A stretch of 64,000 bases of DNA from Hetaerina americana (Eukaryota > Arthropoda > Insecta > Odonata > Calopterygidae), in contig JAKTNV010000023.1 of assembly GCA_022747635.1 (NCBI GenBank), positions 5,378,848 to 5,442,847 of the forward strand, read 5' to 3'. Shown here piece after piece: positions 46,002-58,229 of this stretch. Made by a program: the position numbers and the translations under genes. The notes under the pieces were generated by a model that did no database searches, was not told the DNA's origin, and saw only the letters and a program-made list of their open reading frames with translations. The number at the start of each line of letters is the position of its first letter. The first letter of the stretch is position 1.

Positions 46002-47684
46002 GTAAGGATCTCAAAAGTTCATTGGGTGATTTGTGTTTATAATTTTATCTGTTCTATTTTTACATAACAGTGAAATAATTTGGCGTTTATTAATTGTTGC
46101 ACCTATAATGCCGATCATCAAAATAATTTTCAATGCAGGGAATGAAATTTTGTTAGCAGTAAATTTAAACTTCATATCATTTTGATTCTTGGAAAATTAT
46201 TGGAGGGATTAAGTGTATTATACTCATAGATTTACTCCTTTTCTTTGAGATTCCAGTATGTTGCACATTGCATCATATAAATTTTCAGTGGGGAAGTGGG
46301 ATTGGAAGAAGATTAACTTAGTACTCTTCAGCATCTGATAAACCCTTGGTGCTTTAGTTTACCAGCATGATTTTTGATTTCTGTGACTCGTTACCTCGAG
46401 ACTTTTCGTCTCATACCAGTAGCATCATACCTATTTTTTAAGCATAAAAACATGTTAGATGAGGTGTTAAGGTAAGAGGGTTTAGGAACTGTGTGGTGTG
46501 CATAAAATACCATGCAAAATTTAACTTAGAGCGGCATTTTCTTAGTATCCTATATCTCATGCTATTTCAATGTTAGCCTGATTGTATCCCATGCCCCGGT
46601 TGAGAGTTAGGCAATTGGTGTGCTCTGCCCTGACTTGTGTGTCTTTTTCACTGGCTCTGCTGAGATCTCTCTCTTAATGGTATGAAAGTTATGACTACTA
46701 TATAACTACTTTGGGTGACTATGTAACATATTAGCTAATTTCACTTAAAAATTTGTACAGAAGTATTTGAAGCTCATTTAACTCATGTTGTATTGCTTGG
46801 TTGATGAGGTTCTGTTCCTTGATAGCCTAGAAAATAATATAATTTCTGTAATTGAGTTATAAAAGCAAGTTTTTGTTTAGAATGGCATGTTTGCTTATAA
46901 AGTCTCATTCAATTATAACAGTTATGAGCAAACATTGTGCAAGGAATAGAATTGATTTATTTTCAACTTTGATAGTGAATTATTTATCAACACAAGATCC
47001 ACTCTCTCATTTATAGTTTTGTTACTCTGTGTGACATGTACTTATTCATGTTGTGTATGCTTCATGCATCAGAACAGCTCATAGATGGCATATAGTATGG
47101 TATGAGAGAAGGCCATTAAAAAATGATGCCACCAAGCCCACCATACAGTTATCCAACAGTTGTTACCTTGCATGAACACTTAATTAGGCTTGAAAGCTGG
47201 TTTATGAAATTTTAAGCTCCTAAGTTCACCCTTGATAAACCCCAATCTAGCAGGGTTTGTTTCATAAAATATTGTGTGGTAGATGTTTGATAAATGTTAG
47301 TATCTGCAAGGATCCATCAAGTAAAATGGGTGCCAGCCAGGTAACACCTGCACTGTGCGGCCTAATAGTGATTTAGGTTTTGTTTGAAAGAATTTATTTT
47401 TCTGGGAGGGAGACAACAAAGAACCGTGAAAGCATAATGCTATGCATAATTCTTTCATTTTTTCTTTGAGAATGGTATGGCAGGGATTTCCATTTTCTGG
47501 ATTATTTCTCTTCCATTCTGGTAAACAAATGCCTACTGAACTTATGTTTCATTTTATGGAAAAATAATTATTAACTAGTGGCTAATTAAGTGCTAGTGGC
47601 TTCGTGTAATGTGAGGAAGTATTATGTAAAACACATAAGTATATTCTAACTCTTATAATTAAAATAATTATAAAAGGGTCTCCC
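46002..47684. other. Left part of receptor intron 2
   Basis: AT-rich intronic DNA with no recognised repeat or exon. Confidence 0.6.
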
Positions 47685-47970
47685 TCCCCGGACTACAACC
47701 TTGACGTGGTGGAAGGGCTTGTGCGTTCCAATAATCCCTAGAGCTGTGCTGGCGGGAGTAATGATAATTGCTCCTGGTAGGGTCACCCATGCCAGATAGG
47801 TTGAAGATTAGGAGCCAGATGAAAGGTAGTCCACTCAGTGTCTGTTCCTCAGTGAGGCGGCTGCAATGGCATGACCCCAGTGAGGCGGCCGGTAAGTGAT
47901 GGTGTCACGTTAAAAACACTATTGAGGAAGGCAACGGGAAACCACCTCAATTATCATTCCCAAGATTTAA

Positions 47971-48507
47971 ATGATGGACAATACAGAGATTTTGAGTCCT
48001 GGCAACCACGGGGCTTGGCCCAATCGGCCGTGTGTCATGCCTGACAGTGGGGGAGGCAAGGCTTCCACGGTCGTCATCCCACGAAACCCTTGCATGGGAA
48101 AACCAGAAGCAGCAGGGCAAAAGATGCAGGAGAAGAAGACCAAATTAGTTAGAATAAGAATGTGGAATGTTAGGACAATGATGAGGGTAGGGAAATTGGA
48201 GAATATTAAGCGAGAGATGGAAAGGGGAAAAATAGATAGTTTAGGTCTATGCAAGGTGAGATGGAAGGATAGCGGGGATTACTGGAGTGATAATTATAGA
48301 ATAATATACAGTGGCGGGGACGAGAGCCAACGAGGGGTTGCAATAGTATTAAATGAAGAGGTAGGAAGAAGCATAGTCAACTTAGAACAGGTAACGGATA
48401 GAATATTACTAGTAGAGATAAAAGCAGAACCGACGAACTTGGTTATTATTCAGGTATACATACCATGCAGAGGAAGAGGTCGAGAGGATGTACAATCAAT
48501 TAATTGA
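47971..48507 (+). pseudogene. LINE ORF, APE-type endonuclease part
   Basis: The frame of 178 codons has a short N-terminal region (PGNHGAWPNRP, DSGGGKASTVV), then RMWNVRTMMRVGKLENIKRE, the usual start of an APE-like LINE endonuclease that nicks target DNA. The segment that should carry the catalytic glutamate reads GLCKVRW where the family has E in place of K. A stop (IN*) ends it well before the SDH-type end of the domain. Both point to a dead copy. Confidence 0.75.
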
Positions 48508-49306
48508 AGGACATAATCGCTTGTGTTCCTGCAGGGAAGCATTTGATAGTGATGGAGGATTGGAATACGACGGTAGGCTAAGGAAGAGATGGTGATGAGG
48601 TGGGGGACTATGGATAAGGCACGTGGAATGACTGCGGGGAGAAAGCAGTTGAGTTCTCCAGGAGACAGGGTCTAGTCATCACCAGCACTTGGTTTAGACA
48701 CCACAAAAGATGCAGGTATCCATGGAAAATGCCAGGTGACTCAGAAAGGTATCATCTAGATTATATCCTGGTTAGGTGCAGGTTTAGGAAGAGTGTGATA
48801 AATTCGCACAGCTACCCGGGAGCGGATGCGGACTCTTGACCACAATTTAGTTGTTATGAAATGTAGCGTCTGTTTCAAAAAGATAAGGCAGGGGTGGCGG
48901 TTTAGGAAATGGAATGCAGAAGCGTGAAATGGATTGACAAGGAAGGAGGAACAGCAGGCTGTAGAGCAAACCATGAAGGACGGTAAAGAGTAAAGAGTAC
49001 TATGTACTATCAAAGAAAAATGGGAATCCATCAAGAAAGGGATATCGCAAGCCGTAAAAGACATTATAGGAACCGTTAACGGAAAAAGGGCCAGGAAACT
49101 GTGGATCATGGATGAGATGATTGCAAAGATGTATGAGGGAGGAACATGGAAGAAAGTAAACACAGAGTTAGGCAAAATGAAGTATAAAGAGCTAAATAAT
49201 GAATTGAGACAGGTGACAAATAAAGCAAAAGAAGTATGGTGGAAGATGCAGTGTGAGGATATAGAAAGTTTGTAGAGGAAGGGGGAGAAGTAAGAAAGGG
49301 AGATCT

Positions 49307-50747
49307 ATGCTAACAGTTGGAGATAAGGCGGGTAAGATAAAAGTTGACAAAGGAAAGATCCAAGAGAGATGGAAGGAATATATAGTAGAACTGTATAGTA
49401 AAGAACTGAGACCAACAAAGTTGGACATAGAAAAGGAACATGATGTAGTGGGAGGTAGCTTAGGTCCAGGCATACTAGACAATGAGATAGAAAGGGCATT
49501 AAGGGAGATGAAACTAAATAAGGCCGTGGGGGTGGATAACATTCCCGCGGAACTATTGAAATGTCTAGGAAAACGTGGGAGGAAGAGGCTATATGAGCTA
49601 TATGAGTAGAGCAAATGATTACTTAGGGGATGATCAGTTTGGGTTTAGGAAGGGGAGAGGTAAGCGTGATGCCATTGCAGTAATGAGATTATTAATCGAG
49701 AGGAATGTAGAATAAAACCAGGAGGTATTTGCCGGTATCGTAGATTTCAAAAAAGCGTTTGATAGAGTGAATTGGGAAAAATTAATGAGCATATTGCAGA
49801 AAATAGGAATAGATTGGAGGGAAAGGAGGCTAATCCGCAACCTGTAAATGTCTCAGACTGCTCAGGTGCGAGTGGGGAACGGGAAGTCCGGTATGGCAGT
49901 GTTAGGAAGAGGTGTAAGGCAGGGTTGCCCATTATCACCGTTGCTGTTCAACCTGTATGTAGAGGAAATGATTAAAGAGGCATGGGATGAACTGGAGGTA
50001 GGAATGAAAGTGGGCGGGGAATGAGTGAAATCAGTTAAGTTCGCTGATGACCAAGCTTTAGTTTTTCAGTCAGCCAAGGGGTTGCAAGCATTGCTGAGTA
50101 AATTGGAAATTTAGTGCGACAGGTATGGGATGAGAATCAAAATTAATAAAACAAAGGTTATGCGATTTTCTAGATAGAAAAAGGCTAAGCTAAACATTAA
50201 AAGAGGAGAGCCAAAGCTAGATCAGGTAGAACAGTTGACGTATCTAGGAAGTGTTTTGGACCAACACGGTCAAAGTAGTAGGGGCGTAAGGAGAAGAATT
50301 GCGCTAGGCAAAGAGGCTTTCACAAGGAGGAGGGAGTTGATGAGATGGACGTTGGGTAAGGATATTAAGAAAAGACTCTTAAAAACTTTGATATGGAGCG
50401 TAGCTATGTACGGCGCGGAAACGTGGTCATTGAAGCAGGAGGATAGACGTAGACTGGAGGCTTTTGAAATGTGGGTGTGGAGAAGAATGGAGAAGGGGAA
50501 ATGGACAGAGAAGAAACCAAATGAGGAAGTACTTGGTAGGGTGGGTGAAGAGAGGGGTTTGTTGGGAGAAATCCTATGGAGGCAGGAAAAGTGGATGAGG
50601 GGGGCTTTGACCGGGAGCGGGATGTTGAAGAGTGTGATGGAGGGGAGAATGTTAGGCAAACGAGGAAAGGGAAGGAACAGGATCGGGATGTTGGGCGGGA
50701 TGAAGGGAGGAAGAAAGTACTGGGAGTTGAAGAGGGGTCTGATGTAG
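49307..50747 (+). pseudogene. LINE ORF, reverse transcriptase and C-terminal part
   Basis: Pieces in shifting frames read NKAVGVDNIPAELLK (near 49520-49560), GFRKGRG, VDFKKAFDRVNW, RQGCPLSPLLFNLYVEEM and KFADDQAL (near 50040). The ADD is the metal-binding catalytic box and is intact. A 170-codon open frame (50235-50747) covers TYLGSVLDQHGQSSRGVRRR, MYGAETWSLKQEDRRRLEAF and a basic tail. In-frame stops near 49607, 49845, 50022 and 50115 make it non-functional. Confidence 0.8.
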
Positions 50748-51220
50748 AGTAGGATGTTGTGTTTTGCTAGGGGTCACAAATTATTTAATTAGTAATTATG
50801 TCCATCCAAAAACCTACCTTAACCGGTAGATTACCTAATAAAAAAAAGGTCTATGATTCCAGTTTAAAAGTATACCATCTATGTAGTGGACCCAGAAGGT
50901 TTAGTGTGTATTACCCTTAATGTTGAAGTATTTTAAATGTGTGCATTCGTGTGTTTATGCATGCATACAAGCATACATACATTTATAAAGGGATACATAC
51001 GCACACATGCATACACTTGTAAATGGGTGCATACACACACGTACATGTAAGTACATTTAAAAACAGCTTATGGAAGGTAGGTGATACCAATTATAACTTG
51101 AGGACAAAACATGTAGGAGGAACACTTTAGAAAAGTTACATGAAACACACTCAGTGTCTGGCTATCCACTCCTCAACCATCTTGGAGTGGGGTTCGGGGG
51201 CCTTGCACAAGCACACACAC

Positions 51221-51531
51221 GGGGGATCAGAATGGTGCGGTGGCTAACGTACTGGCTTCCTACTCAGAGGGCCCGGGTTCAAAACCCAGAGGTGGCAGTA
51301 ATTTTGAGTGGTATCCAAATCCCTACTTGAGGTGCTTTGTGGAGGGCACTTTCTGTGAATACGCCGTCCGTCGGATGGGACGTTAAGCTGTGGACCCCTT
51401 GGCACCTTTTTCATTAAGAGGAGGCTGATGGTGACTTAGGGTTTCTCTCCACCCTTCATCCTTTCCTGTCCATCCCCAATGGCGCAAATGACCTCAGCTG
51501 TCGGTCGCCTCCCACAAAAACCACTACTGCT
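51221..51531 (+). repeat. SINE-2 copy with clear target duplication
   Basis: Full-length at 311 bp. It starts GGGGGATC, has A-box-like ATGGTGCGGTGGC and a good B box (GGGTTCAAAACCC, about 51275-51287), the body block TACGCCGTCCGTCGGATGG, the 3' block GCGCAAATGACCTCAGCTG and an ACTACTGCT tail. It is flanked by ACAAGCACACACAC (51207-51220) and ACAAGCACACATAC (51532-51545), a 14-bp duplication with one mismatch, typical of LINE-driven insertion. Confidence 0.88.
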
Positions 51532-52231
51532 ACAAGCACACATACACAGACACGCACACCTATATTGCATATGTACTCCATGCAAAAGCTTGAAAAGTGG
51601 GGAAAATAATTCAAAAGAATGTAGGCATGAAGAAGGAAATAGGTGACAGACATAAGGGACAAACAAATAGTTAGTCAGTAGGTACGAGGATGTGGACTTG
51701 AAGTATTAAAAGGTTTCCTGGATCAGGTTGTGGACCATGGACCTGTGGTTTTCCCGACTGCTGAGCAGCCGGACACAACCAGGAGGATGTCTTAATGTTA
51801 CAATTTTCTGTTCTTTTTGGTATGGTTCCTTATCATGAATGACTCTCTAATACTATATTCTAGATTGGGGTGTGCCGATTGGTGTGCAGTTTTTACAGAT
51901 TTATGTTTAAAAATATAAATATTTTCATTAGCTTATCTTTTATGTATTTTTATCATCGTTCTTTTATTAAATATGGCTTAGAAAAAATGGGGACCATGTT
52001 CAGTAATTTCAACTTCATGGCTTTAGTGCATTGGTATTTTGATGGGAGGATATTATGGTATAAATTGATGCCCATGTCCATTAAATGACACCAATCATGC
52101 TATAAGTAATGCCTACAATTGTTATAGGAGTTGTAGAATACAGGTTATTTAGCCATGTACACTAGTACCTAGTGCTCTGAGACTGAATGTGAAACAGACA
52201 CGAGAAACATTCAAAGCTCCCCATGTTCTAG

Positions 52232-52450
52232 CCGTCCAACATGAACGGAAGCCAATCACTGAAAAAAGGGACTATTCGATGGCAACGGGTGGCAATACCC
52301 ATGGCAGTGGCAGTCCGGCAGCGGTGTATTCGCCCTCTCAAGGGAACAAGATCTTCATCCGGAAGGACCTGGGCGTGGAAGCACATTCTCAAGGCTGGCC
52401 TTCATCATTCACTTTGGCAGATCTTGGACTCATGGGACATGCTGCTCTGG
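52232..52450 (+). CDS. Nuclear receptor NR2C/HR78-like, hinge exon
   Basis: After the acceptor CATGTTCTAG the first two bases complete Ser139 (T from the previous exon plus CC). Residues 140-211 begin VQHERKPITEKRDYS, matching the segment that directly follows the zinc fingers in TR2/TR4. They include a Gly/Ser-rich stretch, IFIRKDLGVE (the family has IYIRKDL) and FTLADLGLMGHAAL. The exon ends at CTG G|GTAAAT in phase 1. This segment is the flexible hinge; no catalytic or zinc residues are expected. Confidence 0.85.
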
Positions 52451-53000
52451 GTAAATCTGGGTGTATGTGTTCATTTTTTAATTTTAACCCTTCACTGATA
52501 CCCACCTTGGATGCAGAGTTCTGATTTTTCACCTAGCCACTCGATGAGTATTTATCTATTGGCTTGCTGACTTAAATATTTCTCGAGTGGGAACATCATG
52601 AAAATGGGCACTTAGTGTGCTGCTGGACAAGGTGGCCATGTCTCCATCATTTTGTTAGACTCTTGAGTATTAGTTTGAATTCTAATCTGGTGGGGTTAAC
52701 AATGAACCTCTGTAAATTAGCAAGTTGAAAATTTTGCTATGGAGTAAACTAGTGAAAATGGCCATCGAGAGGGAATACCCAGTAATTGGGACTTGTTTTG
52801 TTTTAAAATTAGAACCTATTGCTATTGAATGGTATGCAGGCCAATATTAATAGATATCCATATGAAGATCGAGTATAAAATATTTTTCAAATTCTTTATA
52901 ATTTAGGTTTCTGTGGTTGTTGGAATGTATTATGGGATATCATAATGTGTTGAAATTCAGTAGATACTATAACTCACTTCTACTTTGTTGTCTCAGGCGT

Positions 53001-53039
53001 AACCTGAAGATGACGTTCAACGTCGAAACCTGGGTCGTT
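53001..53039 (+). ncRNA. Hammerhead-ribozyme-like motif (type I, Penelope style)
   Basis: All core parts are in order. Stem I is AAC at 53001-53003 with GTT at 53037-53039. The core CTGAAGA is at 53004-53010 (fits CUGANGA). Stem II is GACGT/ACGTC (53012-53016 with 53020-53024). The core GAAA is at 53025-53028. Stem III is ACC-TG-GGT, then C53036 at the cleavage position (triplet GTC). One extra U lies between core and stem II. The minimal stem III resembles hammerheads known from Penelope-like retroelements and retrozymes. It lies on the sense strand of a receptor intron. No protein of such an element is nearby. Activity is untested. Confidence 0.6.
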
Positions 53040-53109
53040 TTTTTAAATAAAGTGTGTGGAATTGCAAAGTCAATTATTTCATTACATTTCAATATCACTT
53101 CCACTTAAC

Positions 53110-54290
53110 ACATGGTCTGTTTGACCCATAACCAATATGCTCATTGCTATTTACGTGGGAATGCACGGGAAAAAATTGTCTCCATGATTTCAATGATTTT
53201 AAATTTACGTATGAACTCAACCCCCTTTTCCAATGAATGGCCATTTTTATATTATGCGTATTTTGTATTTTCTTTTATTGTGCATCCTTCTATTTGTCTT
53301 TTTATAGTTTTGACTGTATTTTTCAGTTTTGACATTTATATCGACTTTTTTTTATTCAAGACCTCAGAAATTGCCTTGAGCTAGCCATTCCCATTGCTAT
53401 TACGATTCCTGTATGAATTTTAATCTCTTATGGAAATCTTTTTGTAATGATGCTAACTTATCAAAGTAAGGAATGGAATTGTTTCCTCTTTCCAAGTTTC
53501 TCTTGGAAGACTATTTGTTTGTGTGTTCATTCTAAGTGGAAATTCTCTTGGTCTGCCTTCAGTCTTTCCCCAGGGTCTGGGATCAAATTATGCTAAAGTA
53601 ATATTTGTGTTCGGTTGAAATAAGTGTATAAATCATTAGCAGTAGTGACTTTTTTAAATTCTAATGTAAATTGCATAATGCATTTTGCTCTTTTACCTTG
53701 TCTTTGTGTAAGTTTCTCTTTCAATTTTTCTCCACTCTGTGTCAATTGTGAAGTGTCAATAACCTCCATTCGCAATGATATTAATGCTGAGATATCTTCC
53801 TATGATCCCTTTAGATCTGACTCTTCAGTTGTCATTTTTTATTTATAATTTTATTTCAGTGAAACCTTATTATTCTCTGATTGTGATCTATTCAAAATAT
53901 CACATGGTTCAAATTTAGCAGTAGTCCCCGACCAAAAGCGTGAAACTTGTGTGCGTGTTAGTGCAATCAGAATGAAGTCTAAATGATGATATTTGTTGCC
54001 ATTCCTCGACTTGCTCGCCTATTTTTGGTTTTGAAATGGTCCCTGAGAAATTACAAGCGATGAAGACTGTTTGTGCTGCTCCTCATGAAGGCATCGCCTT
54101 TCTGCTCTTCATTATTTTGCATATAACCTCCGTTTGCCAAACACATCTTCATTTTGATTGGTCAGCTGCCAACATGAAATAATTGTGGGTCATTCAATGA
54201 ATCCTTAGGAAATAATAGAAAAACAAATTAGTTTTCATTTTTTATTTCAACAGAATCTCCTCTCAGCTTCGTGCTTTTTTCCCAGCATTG
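53110..54290. other. Receptor intron 3, no recognised feature
   Basis: AT-rich intronic DNA. Confidence 0.5.
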
Positions 54291-54299
54291 CTCCTACCT

Positions 54300-54960
54300 T
54301 TTTAAGCCATTCCAAAAGTCTGATTTTGAAAGGTCTTCAAAATTGGTATCTGTGTTGATGATGACCTTGTTTGATGTGAATCGTTGTCTGCTGAGCTATT
54401 TTTTTCAAGTTGGTAAATAAAAGAAGCCATAGAGAGACAAATCTTTTGAAAAATGGATGCTGTAATAATTGGTACTCTTAATTCCTTGCTTTTCCCATTT
54501 AAAACTGCACGGATGTGCACCTGGGTATTTTCTTGATGGAAGAGAATTTTTTTAATGCCAAATGATGGCGTATAGTTCTTGATTTCTTTGCTCAACCGAT
54601 GTAATGATGACGTATAATACTCTCCATTAATCGTTTGTCCTTTGCAAAATTAATTGATGTAGGTGATTCCACGGGTTTCCCAAAAAACCATGGCCATCAC
54701 CTTCTCAGCTGATTTCACTGTGTTCACCTTCTTCAGAGCCTGATTGCCAATAAAAACCCAATGATTTATAATTCTTTTCTCTGTAGAATATTATTGTATC
54801 CATGTTTGTCCACAGTTATGTATTGGAACGGAAACTCATCAGGACTGCAATGGAAAATCATCAAACCAGCCTCTGAAATGTCTGCATGATTGCAGTTATT
54901 CTCAACTGAGAGCATTAATGGCTCTCATCTTGCTGGGATTTGTGTCCAACCCAACTTTTC
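54300..54960 (-). mobile_element. Degenerate Tc1/mariner-type transposase remnant
   Basis: On the minus strand, frameshifted pieces read MVFWETRGITYINFAKGQTI (near 54640-54695, like the VFWD--G--- -DYL segment of mariner) and KKILFHQENTQVHIRAVLN (near 54500-54555, at the place of the second catalytic aspartate; here E, so dead). No terminal repeats were found. Confidence 0.6.
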
Positions 54961-55479
54961 ATGCAAAATTGACAAATCTATACCTTGTGATTTTCCTGTG
55001 GCATCCACTATTTTACGAACTTTGATTCATCTATTATTCAAAATCATACCATGAATTTTGCCACAATCATTTAGAAGGAAGTCACTCTTACTGGATGTCC
55101 TAAACAATATTCGTCTTTTGTGGATTTACATCCACGTTTAAAGCCATATACTCAATTGCAAACAGTCACAAACACAGGAGCAGATGTGCCAACCAACTTC
55201 AACCAACTCTGCTTTGAACTCTTTCGGTGTTTTCAATGTTTCCTTTTTTGTAAATAACAAAAGTTAGTTGCTTCATGGGACAAAGAAAATGTAGCCACAT
55301 CATGGCTATAGCTGAAACTTCAACAGCAGTCCAGTGAGAGATGAGGCTTATTAAAAGCAAACTTCTCCCGATACTATGAGTGCAATATCTTGAATTTTCT
55401 AATGACTTATTAAAGGGCCCACGTATGAAATGGCTTCAGCATCTTAACATTGAAACTAAAATTTGCAGTAAATTTTTAT

Positions 55480-56010
55480 TTATGCTTTTGGTGTGTAATG
55501 TTGATCGCATTTCAAATTGGTCAAAATAATCAATAGTTATTTCCAGAAAGGGTTCCATGTGGGAAGGGACAATTTTTTTACTGGTTTTTCTTTAACACAT
55601 GAGTTATGGGAAAATTTACCCGGAACTGTGACAAAGTATAAGGAATACTTGCAGCAAACTGAAAGAAAAATTCATTGTAGAGGAAATAAAATATTATATA
55701 AGTGGTGGATTTTATTTTTTTTAAGGCAAGGGAAAAAGTTATCAAAGAAATACTGTTCTACTGCTTTCCATAACAGTAACCCCTATAAACATAGAAAGAA
55801 AAAGGCATGGTAGAAATAAAGACATAGTAAGGCCACAAATAATTGATTTTTATGATAGCTCCGTGGTAGTGATCGACTCAATGGTGTTTTCATATTTGGA
55901 TGAAAGGCATAGCATAAAACTTTAGGAGGAGGTTGTATTTGCGCAATTTCTCTTTTGGTGCTCAGTTTATTTGTCATGTGCAAGGGGAATAATCCCATGA
56001 AAATTATGTT
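55480..56010 (+). mobile_element. piggyBac-like transposase remnant
   Basis: A + frame reads GFHVGRDNFFTGFSLTHELW (about 55548-55605), resembling the piggyBac-family segment around its second catalytic aspartate (family pattern DN-FTS--L---L). Further on, after frameshifts, PQIIDFYD and GSDRL-like pieces (about 55830-55880) resemble the IDFYDSTRGGVDRLD region. Stops are frequent and no terminal repeat was identified. Confidence 0.5.
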
Positions 56011-56716
56011 GAGACTTCAGTTCATACGCAGTATTATCAAGGCTCCGGAGTCTGTAGTGGCTTGGGAATAAGAGGGGGGCAAATCTCAGTGGGCAGGAGG
56101 ATACAAAGCTGGATTGCTGAAACTTCCAGGCCAGAAAGAAAAATTGTTATGTTTGTAGTGTAGTTTGTCACTAGATCTGTCTGGCAAAAGACTGGACACC
56201 CTGTCATGAAGAGGTCATCTGGTAAGATTCTCCCTGGCGGCTACATTATGCAGAGGCTCGCAAAATGCATATAATTCCCTTGTTTTTGGGTCCATATTTG
56301 CTTTGAGTTAAAATTTATTGTAACAATAGTAATAGGAATAGAAAATTTAAATAAAAATATTTTTTTACTAAATATATTGTTTATGATTATAATATTGCAG
56401 GATTTAGGTTTATAGTTCAAGTGAATTTGACAAAGAGCTAGTCTAGCATTTTTGATAATATAAGAAAACTGCGAGCTCATATTTCAAAAATGGCATCACA
56501 ATATTTTCTTGAATACGATTTCAGCTACATTTTATCTAAATACCCTTGGCATTTATTGTGACTTAGAAAAGGCTGCTCTAAGGGAGTTAATGCAAGGCTC
56601 GGCCCTTGAGGAGGGAAAAATTTATAGCCAGACCTATGCCAATCATATGATGATGATCTAACTGGTGAATATATGCTATTGGGTTCAAATGGATAAGGTA
56701 GGTATAAGAGATGGTT

Positions 56717-56745
56717 CCTCCAAGAGGAAGTGAGCCTCTTGGAGG
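56717..56745. repeat. Short hairpin
   Basis: CCTCCAAGAGG pairs perfectly with CCTCTTGGAGG around a 7-base loop (11-bp stem). Confidence 0.7.
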
Positions 56746-57162
56746 TATGGTAAATGGTGTGGGCAGAATCGGCAAATTTTGTCATTGAAAGAGGCGAATT
56801 TTTTACGATTGAATGATTTTGTCTTTGAATTTCTTCAGGTATTGTAGGTGGAGGTCATATTCACCAACAACATAGGGATGAAGTAACTTCAAAACCCTTC
56901 GGTGACAGCCACCTAAATGCTTCCAAATTAATTGAGAGACTGAAAGGGTTGGCATTTCACTGACCTGGGTTTCCCTCATGCTCTAGATGAAGTATGTATG
57001 TTTGGAGCAAAATTGTAGCATTGATTTAATATCCAGCAATGGGCAAGATCTGAGTGGATGAACCACTACAAGTATATATTTCTAATTTTCTAGTTGGGGT
57101 CCATAAGTTCTATCCTTATTTTAGTATATTAATTAAAATGTTTTGTTTTTATTATTGGTGCA

Positions 57163-57207
57163 TAAGTAAGTAAATAAATAAATTAAGTAAGTAAGTAAGT
57201 AAGTAAA
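57163..57207. repeat. (AAGT)n microsatellite
   Basis: TAAG/TAAA four-base units repeat about eleven times in receptor intron 3. Confidence 0.85.
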
Positions 57208-57285
57208 TTCAATAGGAAGTAGTTGTGCTCTGAATATGCAAGTATAAGGCTATGAAAGAAAAGGTTATACATTTCAAAGTCTTCA

Positions 57286-57312
57286 CATCACATCTTGTTC
57301 CAAGATGTGATG
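57286..57312. repeat. Short hairpin
   Basis: CATCACATCTTG pairs with CAAGATGTGATG around a TTC loop (12-bp perfect stem). Confidence 0.7.
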
Positions 57313-58229
57313 CTTAACCTTGACTATAACCTTAATCCTCACTAATGATATAACATTTTCATGATAAAAAAACCCAGTGTAATTACCAAGATCGGCACCT
57401 GAATTTTTTTTACATATTATAATGAAAAATCATGCAGCATCAGACTAATCCTATTATTTTTTCTTGGTTGATGTCGTTGTACCTATTACGAAAAAAAGCC
57501 CCTCTAATGACTTCTATCTTGAGAGTTATAGGAATCAGCTAATAACTTTGTTGAAATCACCATTGATGGTATTGAGAAGTTGATATAGCAAGTCATTTTT
57601 AGGAATTGAGTTCTCTGTAAACTGAGATTCCACTCCATATTGAATACTAATCATTTGGGGAAACCAGAGATGAAGGGAAAAGCCCTATGGAGGCCAATGT
57701 TGCATGCACACTATGTTATGAAGAAATTTTTTACTTTCAATTAAAAAGGACAATCCGTTGTTCATAAATGTTATAGTGTTTCGTGTGTGAAGTTCAATAT
57801 TATTCCCCATTTCTGCAAATGATTAGTCCCCTCTCTCTAGTCTTCTGCTATACTCTCTGCTCTGGATGGAATGTTGCCATCTTGTATCAGTTAAAATTGA
57901 CATAACCTCTTCAGCTAGCTGTCAGTAATTTAAAATATTCATGAGAAGCTCCTAGAGGTTTTCTGCCGTGTGCTAATTTCAGGAAATGGAGACTGATAAT
58001 GGTACTCACCACAGAGGAGTGTTCAGATAATGTACACTTAGAATGACATAATGATGATTGGCTACGGGAATCTATCCTAATATTGGTTGTCACCCCGACT
58101 TCGCCCAGTCAAGGATTATTTATGTGTTCTTAGTTGGTAATTTCTTTTCTGGACTCTCAAAGAAATTTCTAGCACAATTTTACCTCCAAATGACTTATAA
58201 TCTCAAATTGGAGGAAAGGGGCTTAAGGT

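Larger units (their letters stand above)
47685..50850 (+). mobile_element. Near full-length RTE-like LINE in receptor intron 2
   Basis: This is the longest copy of the commonest LINE in the window, in the same orientation as the host gene. The leader near 47690 (CTCCCCGGACTACAACC) is followed by an endonuclease frame, a reverse transcriptase broken by stops and an apparent deletion near 49605, and a C-terminal tail frame. It ends at GTCCATCCAAAA ... TAGATTACC and an A-rich tail near 50848. Eight other pieces lie at about 1.4, 2.4, 4.6-6.0, 7.9-8.6, 21.9-24.1, 29.9-31.0, 39.6-39.9 and 62.9-63.6 kb. The endonuclease style (WNVRTM start) suggests the RTE/BovB-like group, but the clade was not tested. 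Confidence 0.85.

Noticed and set aside
48756..49614. Minus-strand open frames of 139-140 codons
   Set aside because: Antisense shadows of the LINE; codon pattern and motifs belong to the + strand.
57163..57207. CRISPR-like regular repeat
   Set aside because: Simple four-base microsatellite with no spacers; no CRISPR array exists in the window.
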